Assembly (NCBI GenBank): GCA_963210315.1
Contig: OY723261.1
Location: 310,001-374,000, forward strand
From: Rhynchopus euleeides
Taxonomy: Eukaryota > Euglenozoa > Diplonemea > Diplonemida > Diplonemidae
DNA: 64,000 nucleotides
Reading direction: 5' to 3'
The position numbers and the translations under genes are program-made. Within the stretch, counting starts at the first letter, position 1. The number at the start of each line of letters is the position of its first letter. The notes under the pieces were generated by a model. That model did not search any database. It was not told where the DNA came from and worked only from the letters and a program-made list of their open reading frames with translations. Of the stretch, positions 1 through 10,624 are shown piece by piece.

Positions 1-1250
1 TTCAAAAGTGGTTCTCGGGGAGACTGAGAGAGAGGAGGAGGAGGAGGGGGGGGGGGGGCCAATTGTGATTCCCGTTGGCTTAGCTACCACCACCACCACC
101 ACCACCACCACCCTCTCCAAGGCACACGGTGCAAAAAAAAAGGACGGTTCAAAAAAAGAGATGCGCAACACAAACAGGCAGCCACTCGATAAGGTACAGC
201 GCACGTAAAAATATATGGACAAAACATGGAGAGGGGCGTTGAAAGAGAGAGCTCCCGGGACCCTTCTGGCCGAGCTTCAAGGAAGTGTTGGGGGAGGAAG
301 CCCTCTGCGACTGCTGCTATCGCCTACCGGCGGAACCAACCCCATGGGGGTGATGAAAGCCGAAGGGCTGTCACTGGCAAGCCGAGGCCGTTCGACTACT
401 ACTCTGTGGGGGTGGCGATCTGAGGTCTTCCACAACATATCTTATCCTGCTGGGCACGCGCAGGGGGGGCGTGTGATGACAGTCATAAACCGACGTAGCA
501 TGGACGAAACAAGCGCCTCCACCTGCACCCCAGACACAAAGCATCCTGCGTGGCAGGGTTATTGCTTCAAAAACAAGCTATGCTGAATCCCCTGAGGGGC
601 CATCGACAGTTTGTCCAGTGAGGCAAACCAACCAACCGACTCCCCCCCCACACAGCCCCCCTCTGACGCTTCCCCCCACCCCCACCCACCCACCGCCATA
701 GCACGCTGCGTATTTTACCCTTGTTCAAATGTTGGCAGTTGTTCGTTCTGACAGATCATATATGGTGCCGCCTTTTTTGTTTTGTTTCCTCGAAACTGTT
801 TGACACAGGGGGGAGGGGGGAAGGGCGCCACCCACGGCTTAATCGCTGGAGGACTCATCGGAAGAACCAAAGACCTGTGTGGGAGGTGTGGGTGTGGGTG
901 TGAGTGATGGTGTTGGTTATTAAGTGGGTAACCCTGCGCGGATCTGTGCCTACTCCCTGCCCACCCCTACGTTACAGCGGATGCCCCACCGACTCGGGTT
1001 CGAGTGTGGGGCCAACGCAGTGCCACTCCGAGGAGGAGGGCGTGAGGCATAGTCAGCGTGGCGCGTGCCACAACAAGTGTGCTCTTGATGATTCGCACTG
1101 CTGTGGCAATCCCCGCACCGCGCACCGGCCCGTGCGGTGCGTCTTGCAGAATCCCATGTGTGTGTTTGTGTGTCGACAATGGAGAATTACCAAAGGTGTG
1201 TGTCGAAAGGGATCAAATCAGTCAGACCAATCCGACGGGGAGGGTCGCCC
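1..1250. other. Region 3' of FAM21, no supported gene
   Basis: This stretch holds a trinucleotide (ACC)n microsatellite at about 86-115, G and C homopolymers, and short open frames without family signal or codon bias. It lies downstream of the FAM21 gene in the direction of transcription. A second splice donor near the FAM21 end (about 1319) means a small last exon could fall near 1200-1240. Confidence 0.5.
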
Positions 1251-4188
1251 CTAATCGGAAGGGTTCAATTTCAGCACTTTTGCCGTTTTCTTCACAGACA
1301 ACACGGATATCAAGCATACCCTCTTTGGCGCAGGCTTTTTCGCTGTTGCCTTCTTCGCGGCAGGCTTGGGGCGGCTCGGGACACGCATGTCGCTCGAGTC
1401 GGAGTCGGAGTCGGTGTCTGCTGGGCCCCGCTTTGCCGCAGGCTTCTTCGCGACGGCCTTCTTGGCTGCAGGCTTTCTGGCAGGCGCGGAGCTCGAATCG
1501 GAGTCATCGGAATCCAGCTTGGAAATCGGGGCCGTCTTCGCAAGGCCTGTGACACGCTTCGGCGGTGCCTTTGGCGCCGTGGACTCGGAGTCGGAGTCGG
1601 AGCTGTCAGCCGCCCGCTTCGGCGCAACCTTCTTTGCTGCCGGCTTTGCAGCGCGGGGTGGAGGTGCGTCGCTGCTGTCCGAATCCGACGAAGAATCGAA
1701 GTTGTTTGCCGCTGCCTTTGCAGCCGGCTTCGGCGGGGGAGGGCGCCTCTGGGCCTGTGGGCGTGCGCGCTGTGTGGTGGGGTGCACGGGCTTCCGCACC
1801 GGCTCGCTGCTGCTGTCGCTGCTGTCCGAGTCATCCGCAGGCTTCTTCGCCGCAGCCTTCGCAGTTGGCTTTTTCGCAGCAGGCCGCTTCGGAACATCGC
1901 TGTCATCGCTGTCAGTCGTACTGTCATCGAATGTGCCAATCTTCGCCTTCGGTGCAGGCTTCGGCACTGCCTTCGCAACAGGGCGTGCAATGGGCTTGTC
2001 CTGTGGGTGAAGTGTGCATGCAGGTGTGCAGGGGTGGGTTGCAATCGGTTCATACGTCAGAGCTGTCGGTGTCGCTGCTGCTGATAGACGGGGCGCGCGT
2101 GACAGTCTTCTTCGCCGCCGGCCTGAGGATGGATGATGGTTTTCCAGCGCACTGCAGAAGGACATACTTTGGCTTCGGTGCCTCGCTGTCTGAGGTGAAG
2201 TCGCTGCTGTCAGTGTCAAACGTGGTGCGGTGTGCCGGTTTGGGTGGCGGAGCTGCTTTGCCACCAGCCTTCTTGGCAGGGGCCTTCTTGGGTGGGGGGC
2301 GGGGCGCAGCATCACTGCTGCTGTCGTCGCTGCTGTCAGCAGCACGCTTTGGAGTCGGCTTTGCCACTGCCTTCTTCGGCGCAGGGCGGGGAGGCGGTGC
2401 ATCCGAGTCCGACGACGAATCATCGCTGCTGTCCGCAGCACGCTTGGGACTCGGTTTCGCCACTGCCTTCTTCGGCGCAGGGCGGGGAGGCGGTGCATCC
2501 GAGTCCGACGATGAATCATCGCTGCTGTCCGCAGCACGCTTCGGACCAGGCTTCTTCGCAGGCGCCTTCTTCGGAGGGGGGCGCGAAGGAGGCGGTGGTG
2601 CATCTGAGGAATCCGTGTCATCGCTGCTGCTGTCGTCAAGGCGGCTGGGCTTCGGCGGCGGACGCGCCGCCATGCCTGGCAGGGCACGCTTTGCAGGGGG
2701 CTTCGGGGCTGCATCCGAAGAGTCAGAGCTGTCGTCGGAGCTGTCCGCAACCCTGCGGGCAGGCTTCGGCGCAGGCTTCTTTGGCGACGGGATGTCGGAG
2801 CTCTCCGAGTCGGAGCTGCCTGCCACGAGGGCAGACGCAGGCTTCGGGCGGGGTGGCGCTGCCTTCTTCGCTGCCTTCTTGACAACCGGCACATCGTCAG
2901 AGTCGGTGTCGGAGTCAGACTCGAAACGGCCTCCCTTCTTAACAGCCGCCTTTGCCGCCGCTTTCCTCGGCGGTGCAGGCGGCGCATCGCTGTCGCTGTC
3001 GGTATCGCTGTCACTCTCAAACCGCCCCCTCGACTTCGGCGTGGGCTTGGCCTTGCGTGCAACTGCAGCAGAAGCGGCGCGCTGTGCAATGGCCCTGTCG
3101 TTCTCATTCATGCCCCCCTCATCGTCATCCGAGTCGCTCGCCAGCAGCTGCGTCGCCCTTCTGGAAGGCGGCTGCTTGACGGCGGGCGGCGGCGGCGGCG
3201 GTCCAGGCGCGGGCACCGGGGGCGGGCCACCGGGCGGGCCGGGAGGTGGGGGCACACCTGGCGCCCCGCCAGGGGGCGGCGGCACACCAGGCATGCCCGG
3301 CGGTGGCGGAGGCCCCGGCGGGCCAGGCGGGCCACCCGGCGGCCCAGGTGGGCGCGGCACACCAGGCGCGCCTGGGGGTGGCGGTGGGCCAGGCGGACCA
3401 GGCGGGCCGGGGGGGCCCCCGGGTGGACCAGGCGGTGCAGGTGCGCCTGGCGGCGGGGGTGCCCCTGCAGGGGCAGGTGGCGCCGATGTGGCTCCTGCAG
3501 TCTCCTCGTCGCTGTCGCTGGAGTCGCTCTCCGTCTCCGTCTCGCTCTCCGTCTCGCTGTCGCTGTCGGAGTAGTCGGACAGCGGCTTCATGCCGGCCAT
3601 CTCGTCGTCGTAGAAATCCTGCGTGCCGATGACGAAGGGCAGGCGACGCTTCCGGTACACATCCTTTGCCTTGCCGTCGACGTGGTCACCCTCCTCCTCG
3701 TCCTCCTCCTCATCCTCCTCTTCCTCCTCCTCGTTCGACTCGTCGTCGACTGCGGTGCGGAAGGTGGCGTCCTTCAGTGCCCTCACAGCATACTGCACAG
3801 CCTCCTTATACCGCTCCTCCACACGGCGGTTGAGGCCTTCCACATCGTCCGTCGCCTCCTCCTCCTTCTCTTCGTCTTCCTCGTCCTCCTCTTCGTCGTT
3901 GGCATCGTCTTCAGACTCTGCATTGTCGATGCGGTTCTCAATGAACTGCTGGTCCTGCAGCAGAATGAACGAGTTCAGGGTGTTGTGCACCTGCACGTGG
4001 GTGGCGGCGCAGTCATCCACAAGGCCTTCCACCTGCCCCTTCACCTCCTTCATGCGCTCCACCACGTCGGTCTGGATGGCCTGCAGGAACTGGAACAGCT
4101 GGTGGTCGTGCTTCAGTTCCCACTCTCCGTCGAGGAGCGCATCGCGCATCTCCTCAAGCGCGGACTCATCGAACCCGCCGTCAGACAT
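1251..4188 (-). CDS. WASHC2: WASH complex subunit FAM21 (WASHC2-like), two or more exons
   Basis: FAM21 is the scaffold of the pentameric WASH complex, which drives Arp2/3 actin assembly on endosomes during retromer sorting. The N-terminal head (about residues 10-150) shows the family pattern: W-x-L, LFQFLQ, a QVEGL helix, an HNTLNSF segment and the hallmark QFIENR. An acidic stretch follows, then the LPFVIG motif near residue 183. Residues about 230-335 are almost pure Pro/Gly. The rest is a repeated tail of acidic SDSD blocks alternating with basic KKPAAK blocks. The frame breaks at a GTATG donor and resumes after a 55-bp intron (2001-2055), giving about 960 residues. The start at 4188 was chosen because the head domain begins there; the upstream in-frame extension looks non-coding. 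Another GTATG at 1319 makes the last about 22 residues uncertain. The poly-Pro tail is unusual for the family. Confidence 0.85.
2001..2055 (-). other. Spliceosomal intron (55 bp) in FAM21
   Basis: On the minus strand the intron reads GTATGAACC to TTCACCCACAG. It is phase 0. Without splicing the frame stops at once (Val-stop). Splicing joins two stretches of identical SDSD/KKPAAK composition, so it is strongly supported. Confidence 0.88.
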
Positions 4189-4817
4189 CACACCTCTTAG
4201 TGTACGGAGGTTGGCGGGCACCTCCGCCTTCTGCTTGTGGCGGTGCGTGAGATGGGGCAGGCCCAGGCAGCAAACCGCCGATGTGAAAATAGCAGAAAAA
4301 TGAATCACAGAGTTTGACCTCCCTTCACCCCGCTATGCAGATTGTGGCGGGTGGGGGGTAGCAGTCAATAGTGAAGGCACGGCAAGCCTTCCAGCATTCT
4401 TTCGCAATGTGCACCCTGGAGGGGTGGGGGTGGGGTGGGGCTGAGATGTTGCCGTTGTACAACTTTTGCCGCCACCTTGGCTTCGCAGTCTGCGGGGGAC
4501 CCCACGGGGCCTCCGCAGGGGGGGCAAGATTGCTGCAAGGGGAATCACTGGGCAATGAAGCAAAATAGAAGGGCATGCAATTCGGAAGAGAGGGCTGTGT
4601 GCGTGGCGGCGGCTGGGGACACACAACCGGCAGAATGGGGCCCCGCACTTGGTTGGCCCTGATTGGCCAACCCCTCCGCTGGCCATCCACCCGAGGGGGG
4701 CATGCTTGACTCGGTCCGACGGCCGTTCAGCCCCGCCTCGCCCAGAGTCGACCCCCATGCTGTGCACAGCAATGCTAGCTCGGGGATCGTCTGAGTGTGT
4801 CGTGGTCACGCCTATCA
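4189..4817. other. Intergenic spacer, nothing recognised
   Basis: GC-rich spacer between the unknown gene at 4818-5782 and FAM21. The open frames on both strands lack family signal. The only structure seen is G/C homopolymers and short self-complementary TTGGCC/GGCCAA steps near 4650-4690. Confidence 0.4.
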
Positions 4818-5782
4818 TCATGCCTGGCTGTGGGGTGAGAGACGATTGTGGACCAAGAAGCATGGATCCGCCCAGCACCACACGGTGGCCTAGCCAGGGT
4901 TTGGCCAGGCCTGTCTAGGAGAACCCTGGCTCGGCCACCGCGCAGAGGGGGCAGCCCCGCACACCGAACTGCAGTGGCAGCACTTTTGGCATACCTTGCC
5001 GTTGTTTCGGGAAGCGTCGCGAGGTCCATGGACCACTCTCGCAGCTTGTCTTTGGGGGTGGTCTCGTACTTCCGGGCGGGGTCTGTATTTTTTGGCGCCA
5101 GGTAGTGCGGCCTGCCTAGCTTTTGGTCTGGTGCCAGGAAGTGTCGCCTGGGGGGTGCCTTTTCGTGTGGTTTCCTGGGTTTATGCATGAACAACTTCAG
5201 GCGGTCGCAACCCCACTCCTTCTCGAGCAGGGTGAGTGCCGACGGCTTGTAGCGCAGAGAGTACGCCCACCTGACAAAGCTGAATTCTGCGAGTTCCTCC
5301 AACACTCCAAAGACCTCTTTGGTGTCGGAGCAGTCTGACGTGTAAACCCCCACCAAGACGGAGTAGTTTTCGGCGTCGGTACTTATGACGGAGGCCTCAA
5401 TCGCACAGCCCAATCTGCCCTCTTCCTGCGCGGCACAGAGCTCTTCCAGCTGTTGGAAGACAGTCTCCTGCTTGCCGGACAGAGGCACCATCCACTTGCC
5501 GGAGCTCCGGAGAACGCGCAGGATTCGCCACACCTCCTGCTTGAATTCGGAAATTTGATGAGTCTCATTGCCCTTGAGAAGGGCGTTGACATCACCGCCC
5601 GCAAATTCCGTCAAGTGCTGCACCACATTCCGCGGAAGTGCAAACTCCCACTCCCCGCCAAAGCCTGGGTCTCTCCGCACCCCCAGCCAGCAGCCCCTCT
5701 GAGAGCCCGCTGCCTGATGCTCACCGAAAAAGGAGGCAACGTTCTGTTTGGGCAGGCGCCATATCACTTTGCGTAACGCCAT
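4818..5782 (-). CDS. Unknown protein, probably 265 residues, one intron
   Basis: Not recognised. The protein starts MALRKVIWRLPKQ, a basic and hydrophobic N-terminus that could be a mitochondrial presequence. The body is mixed alpha/beta, ending in a basic segment near KPRKPHEKAPPRR. A possible trans-splice acceptor (CCAACAG) sits about 20 bp upstream of the ATG. Unspliced, the frame runs to 4775, but its last about 70 residues are Arg/Pro/Cys-rich and unlike the rest. They begin exactly at a GTATG donor (4994). Splicing to CCCCACAG (4828) ends the protein four codons later (Ser-Gln-Ala-stop). The spliced form is preferred. A small organellar or mitoribosomal protein is conceivable but unproven. 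Confidence 0.6.
4828..4994 (-). other. Probable 167-bp intron containing a MITE
   Basis: The donor is AAG/GTATGCC and the acceptor CACCCCACAG, both matching the other introns here. Protein composition changes abruptly at the donor when it is left unspliced. The middle of the intron is occupied by the 62-bp inverted-repeat element at 4881-4942. Confidence 0.55.
4881..4942. mobile_element. 62-bp MITE with CACGGTGGCC ends
   Basis: The sequence starts CACGGTGGCCTAGCCAGGG and ends with the near-perfect inverted complement (CCCTGGCTCGGCCACCGCG). It is flanked by CA on both sides (4879-4880 and 4943-4944). The outer ten bases match the end of element A (CACGGTGGCCTGG), so it looks like an internally deleted, non-autonomous relative. 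Confidence 0.55.
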
Positions 5783-6273
5783 GCTTCCAACACCTGTTGG
5801 TACGGGGTGCAGTGTGCATGCAACACGCGGGGCTCATGGGTTTTAGAATCGGCAATCAACAGGCAGGAAACGGGGGAGGGGGTATGTTGGGGGAGCGTTG
5901 TCAGCTGTGGGAAACGGTCACTCCGGATAGGATTGACCACTGGGCGCCACTGTACAGCCCTGCATCTCGTCTGCAAAAAGAGGGATGGGCTAGACGTTTT
6001 TGCAGTTGACGGAAGATGCGTCAGCGGGTGCAGACAAGGTAGACGACTGCATCGGCAAGGGGTGGTGGATGAGAAAGGCACACAGCGTGTTCCCCAAAGA
6101 ACGGAAGGGAGAAGCCTTCGTATTGCGAACCGAGGCTCTATTCTGCATCAGAGTGAAGCGCACAACAAGTTAACTTCTTGTCCGTTTCGCCAGAGGACAG
6201 CAGCTTGCTATTCTCCCCGGGAATTCTTCTGCTCGGAAAGCCGTCGGCACCCAACACAAAAGTGACCCAGTTC
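5783..6273. other. Intergenic spacer, nothing recognised
   Basis: Spacer between the Tpt1 stop and the start of the unknown gene. Its lower-coordinate part is the 5' leader region of that gene. No repeat or RNA gene was seen. Confidence 0.4.
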
Positions 6274-6888
6274 TCAGTTTTCGACAATCTTGGCAAAAAA
6301 CTCGGGCTTGATAAACCCCCCCGCATCACCGGGGGAGAGAATCACATCGTTGTTCGAACGGTAGAGCTTGATCCCCCCTGCGATGCACTTGGCTGTGTCG
6401 AGGTAGATCAGGACCTGCGCAGTCTTGCGCATCCCGGAGATGACGCCGTCACCACCGGGGAGCCCCACTGCAAAGTGGATATGCTGCCGACCCATACGGC
6501 TCAGACCATCCCGCTTGATGGCCTCCAAGGGGTCACGGTATGTCCCATGCACCGCAATGGGAACCTGTGCCGCGTCAGTGATCTCCTGCATGAAGTTCTC
6601 TGCCTGAAGCCCGAGGGACCCGCTGTGCCCCTGGTTCGCCGCAACCCACATGCGCCCCTTGTCGTCCTTCTCCGCACGGAATCTCTGCTTGTCATTGTTG
6701 TCCACCAGGAACTGCACGTCCGCATCGGTGAGGCTGCTCAGACACCGGGGCCCCTTGGAGCGGATCTGGTCCACTGCGACAAACCCTTTGTCGGTGATGT
6801 TGTACCCATCCTTCACAGCACCATGCCTCAGGATGTAGGACATGCTCTTGCTGCACTGCTTCTGCTTGTCTGCCGAAAGGTGCGACAT
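6274..6888 (-). CDS. TPT1: tRNA 2'-phosphotransferase (Tpt1/KptA family)
   Basis: Tpt1 removes the 2'-phosphate left at the splice junction of tRNAs, transferring it to NAD+ and releasing ADP-ribose 1'',2''-cyclic phosphate and nicotinamide. The family signature is complete and in order: MSYILRHGA (the Arg-His pair), a DGY wing, DNNDKQRFR (the catalytic Arg of KQRF), ANQGHS, VHGTYRDPLEAI, GLSRMGRQHIHFA and GVISGMRKTAQVLIYLD. It ends with a VILSPGDAGGFIKPEFF strand. The ATG at 6888 gives 204 residues, the usual size. The frame stays open about 400 bases upstream, but that part is Cys/Trp-rich and unlike the family. Possible trans-splice acceptors (TGCAATTTCAG) lie just upstream of the chosen start. 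Confidence 0.93.
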   Translation of the reverse strand: MSHLSADKQKQCSKSMSYILRHGAVKDGYNITDKGFVAVDQIRSKGPRCLSSLTDADVQFLVDNNDKQRFRAEKDDKGRMWVAANQGHSGSLGLQAENFMQEITDAAQVPIAVHGTYRDPLEAIKRDGLSRMGRQHIHFAVGLPGGDGVISGMRKTAQVLIYLDTAKCIAGGIKLYRSNNDVILSPGDAGGFIKPEFFAKIVEN

Positions 6889-8630
6889 TCCGCTGCACAC
6901 ACTGAAATTGCACACGCCGAAGGCTCTGCAAAGGTGGCTGAAAAGGATGGATCGAGATCCGTTGCGGCTAAGGATAGGGAGCAGGTTTAACTGCAACTGC
7001 TGCAACCGAGATACGCCTCCGAGAGAAAGGAAGGTGCACGAAGGAAAACCTGCAGGGTGGTGTGTGCGTGCAGCCTCTGCAATATCGGATATATAGAAGC
7101 TGCCGTGAAGGCCCATGCAAAAAAAACCAGTCAGGCATTGCCGCACACTCCACATGTGTTGCATCCATCCCCTCCTCTTCCCACACAGCCTTCTCAATCT
7201 CACAAGCGTGCTGCCACCCCATCCCCATCCTCCCGCCCACCACCGCGGCGTGCAACTCGCTCGACACACACACCCACTCCCCTGGTGTGGTTGTCCTGCC
7301 AAATGTCAAGACAACCGCACCTCGCAAGGCTGTAGTTCAGATTCGCGCATGCTGTGAGGCAATTGCGGGGGCAAGTTAAAGTGGAATACAGCCTCTTCAG
7401 GAGAAAAATGCGTAGAGGGGTCAGACGGGGAAACACAGGTTCCCCTTTTGGCTGAAACATGCCGTCCAGCGACTGAAAGACAAAAAAAAACTCCATCTCC
7501 CGGACTTATTTTTGCCCGATTGAGCGTACAACATAAAGGTACATCGGAGCGCCTGCCCTTTTTTTGCCCAACACCCGGGACAGCAAGGCTAGAAAGCCGT
7601 CCTGCTGCGCAAAAAAAACAAAATATTGCAAAACAAAATTCCTCTCCTTCTCCATCAGGAGGCACGGCGGGGGGGAGATGTGCCCCATCCCAGTGCACAC
7701 CACTCAACCCGATAGGCGCGGCAGGCGACTCAGCTGAAGCGCAGGGCGGTGCTGCTGCTGGGTGGTCAGGAAAAATAGCATCGCCGAGCCCCCAGGCCCC
7801 CCCCCCCCCGCCCCCCCCGGCTAACTTACAGACTGAGTTACAGAAACATATGCCGCGGCCTGAAGGGGAGGTTTGTTTATTCAGGGCCTGAATGGCAACT
7901 CTTGTCCTCGCCACCCCCAGCCCCACGCATGTCGATAGGAGCGAAGCCATTTGATTGTGTGCCGGAAACCGCTTGTGCCGTGGGATGACGACCAGCAGGC
8001 GGGGGGTGTTTCATCGAAGAGGGGGCGCGAGAAGAACGAGAGCGGGCTGCCCCACTCTGCAAGAGGTTGCGTAACATAGACGCCGAGAAAGAATATAAAA
8101 CACAAGAGCTCCCCCGACGTATTCCCGGATGATGTGGAATCGTCTCTTGCTCCACGTCATGACACCATATATGAGGGAAACCAGTCCGATGAAGTGAACA
8201 CACGTCAAAACGAGCGGGGTGCACATCTGTGGTGACGTCAGGCCTCCTGACGGGTCGCCTGAGGGTTCCTGAGAAACGCAAGGATAGGGGGAGGGGTCCC
8301 CCAACACCTGCTGTCTGAGAGGGGAGGGGGGGGGCAAGCTCTCGTATGGTGCAACGAGGATCCCCCTCACAGCGGGTCTTAGGCAGCGCGGGCTGGGGCA
8401 GCCAAAATAAAAAGGGCATCAACAGTATTGTACAACCCTGGGGATAGGCAGTGCCCCGTGATGATCCGTGATGACGTTCAGCACCACCACCCCCCCCTCA
8501 GGGTTCTCAGCCCTCCTCTGTGCCTTCTCGCCATTGGGGGGCGGGGGGGAGACATGGCAGCGCCACGCTCCGCCGTGTGGGGTATTTTTGCGCGCGATAT
8601 GACATCCACACTCACTGCCGCCACCCTGCC
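6889..8630. other. 1.7-kb intergenic region, no supported gene
   Basis: This is the 5' region of Tpt1 and the 3' region of the USP-like gene. It contains A-runs and a C-homopolymer block at about 7797-7820. The open frames on both strands lack codon bias and motifs. No RNA gene was recognised. Confidence 0.4.
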
Positions 8631-10010
8631 CTACATCATAGCACAGTTGTTGCCAGCCTCAGCTCCCGGGGCTGGCGTGGCCCCTGTCGTAGTCGATGGA
8701 GCTGAATCTGGGGCATCGCAACCAGCGCTTGTGCTGCTGCCACCAGTGGCATCACCGCTGGCAGGGCAGTTCCCATCAGGATCGCAAGTGTCCTCTGCAT
8801 CAAGCGAGACCCAGTCTTCAATGCCAAGGATGCCATTGGCATCATCGGCTTGTGCCGTCTGGTTCGTCCCGTTCTCCGCTGAGGGCCCTGCCGTTGCAGG
8901 GGGTGCATCCCCTGCAGGGGGGACCCTCTCGTAGAAGAGCAACACCGGCATGTGCCGCCCCTTCACCAGGTAGCGCACGACAGACTCCCAGTCGGTGGCG
9001 ATGGCCTTGACCCTCGCGTCGTCGAAGTGAACCCAGACGTCTTTAACGGGGGCCTTATTCTGTTCCGACCCGACCCTGACGGAGTTCAGCCTGAAGAAGG
9101 CGGTGTAATGCATCCCGGTGTAATACGCGATGAGCCCTCTGAGGCAGACGGAGTCTCCTGACCCCTCGCTGCCGCAGTCCAGGGCGAGGTCCTTCAGGGG
9201 GAACCCGGCCCCAGGGTTGATCGCTTGTGCCATGGCCATCAGGGTGCCTTCGAACTCAACGGAGTTGGGGTCCAGCCTCCGCCACACACACTGGAAGGGG
9301 AGGATGGAGGGCGCGCATGCCAGCGAGCAGGGCGTGCTGTTGAAGCACGCCGCGTTGAGCATCCCCGCGAGGCTCTCCGACTTCCCAGACGCAGCTTCTT
9401 CCACCAAAGCGCTGACGTTCAGCATGAAGCCGTATGGGGGTATCACGCTGTCCCAGTAGGTTGGGTTGACAGTCGCACGGCTCCCGACACGCTCCCCTGT
9501 GCAAGCCCTGAGCTCATCCAGCATATAGAAGAAGGCTTCGCATGCATCAGACATCTGCTCGGGGCGCAGCACATTTGTTGTGTCGCACAGCGCCTTCGAC
9601 ACGAGGTAGGGCTGCACAGTGGCGCTGGGGGTTCGGAGCGCACTCTTCACGACGTGGTTCACCTCGCACAACACGCAGGCCGAGCCTGCGGAGGTAACAC
9701 CCTGCTCAGGGCAGACGTGCCCTGCCTCCACGATGGCGCGCCTCAGCGGTTCGAGCTGCATGAATGCCTGGAGGCAGACGTTGACATAGCAGACCAACGC
9801 GCGCGTCTCATTCTCCAAGCCCTTCACATAGGAGCGGTCTGTGAGGGGAGCAGTGCAGGCCGGAGGCGTGGCGACGGGTGCAGTTGGGGTGTCGCCAGCC
9901 TTAGCAGGGCCTGCCGGGGCAGAGGGGGCTGGCGCACGCTTCGCACTTGCATCTGCCTTCGCCTGCAGGCGGCGGTGGCCCACGTCGCCGATTCCTGCGA
10001 AGAAATCCAT
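8631..10010 (-). CDS. USP-family (C19) deubiquitinase-like protein with C-terminal CaaX box
   Basis: The 459-residue protein resembles ubiquitin-specific proteases. The Cys box (about residues 64-83) reads GLENETRALVCYVNVCLQAF, matching GLxNxGNTCYxNxxLQxL, with Cys74 as candidate nucleophile. A Cys pair pattern (HVCPEQ, then CVLC) follows. The His box reads YYTGMHYTAFFRL with His301, then WVHFDDARVK and VLLFYERV, the usual terminal strands. A Pro/Ala-rich linker precedes the domain and a low-complexity Ser/Thr/Ala tail follows. The last four residues are CAMM, a canonical CaaX box for farnesylation. The start at 10010 (MDFFAGIGDV) is preferred; an upstream in-frame ATG lies at 10175. Activity is uncertain because the box residues are diverged. 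Confidence 0.7.
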   Translation of the reverse strand: MDFFAGIGDVGHRRLQAKADASAKRAPAPSAPAGPAKAGDTPTAPVATPPACTAPLTDRSYVKGLENETRALVCYVNVCLQAFMQLEPLRRAIVEAGHVCPEQGVTSAGSACVLCEVNHVVKSALRTPSATVQPYLVSKALCDTTNVLRPEQMSDACEAFFYMLDELRACTGERVGSRATVNPTYWDSVIPPYGFMLNVSALVEEAASGKSESLAGMLNAACFNSTPCSLACAPSILPFQCVWRRLDPNSVEFEGTLMAMAQAINPGAGFPLKDLALDCGSEGSGDSVCLRGLIAYYTGMHYTAFFRLNSVRVGSEQNKAPVKDVWVHFDDARVKAIATDWESVVRYLVKGRHMPVLLFYERVPPAGDAPPATAGPSAENGTNQTAQADDANGILGIEDWVSLDAEDTCDPDGNCPASGDATGGSSTSAGCDAPDSAPSTTTGATPAPGAEAGNNCAMM

Positions 10011-10226
10011 GCAAGGCGACCGGTGGGAGCAGAGCAGGGTCAGGCTGTGTTCACCACTGTTGAGCAGGCGGACCCTGTGCGGGCCACAGCCCACCGAGTG
10101 ATGTGTGTAGTGGAATGGCAAAGCCTCCTGCTGGCTGGGGTGGAGGCAGGCAATCGTGGCGTCGGGAAGCGTCAATAAGGGGGGCGGTGTGGCCTCTCAG
10201 AAGTGGGCTTTGCATTGGGCTGTAAA

Positions 10227-10624
10227 CACGGTGGCCTGGTCAGACCCTGACCAGGTCAAAACCTGGTCAAATCTTGACCAGGTCATACCTGGTCATTGAC
10301 CAGGTATGACCTGGTCATGACCATGTCATACCTGGTCATGACCAGGTCATTTTCACCCATTTTAACCGGGGGGAATATGTTGAGTGGCCAAGCAGGGGGG
10401 ACAATTCGCATATTCCGGACTCTCTCCGGCCGTTGTGGAAAGTATGAGTCAAAAGGGTTCAACCATACCCCGAGTCGAGAAAGAAGTCGAAGCTTGAATC
10501 ATGTTGGGCACAAGGGGAAAATGGTCAAAATTGGCCCAAAATTACCAATAAAATATGCTGCAGTGCAGGGGGGTGGCGGGGGAGGGGAGGGTGGGGTCGG
10601 CGACGAAACTTGATGATCAGCAGC
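10227..10624 (+). repeat. Element A left terminal inverted repeat
   Basis: Begins CACGGTGGCCTGG, followed by about 130 bp of TGACCAGGTC palindrome variants and then about 250 bp of unique sequence. The unique part is repeated inverted at 12127-12390. Confidence 0.85.

Noticed and set aside
1565..3574. Plus-strand 669-codon open frame across FAM21
   Set aside because: It is the antisense of the Ser-Asp/Pro-Gly repeats; the minus strand has the recognisable FAM21 head and splicing.
4333..4881. Minus-strand frame upstream of FAM21
   Set aside because: Overlaps the predicted intron and the end of the next gene; Pro/Arg-rich without motifs.
10240..10350. Operator array from TGACCAGGTC palindromes
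   Set aside because: They lie inside element A TIRs on both sides, so a transposon end function is the simpler reading.
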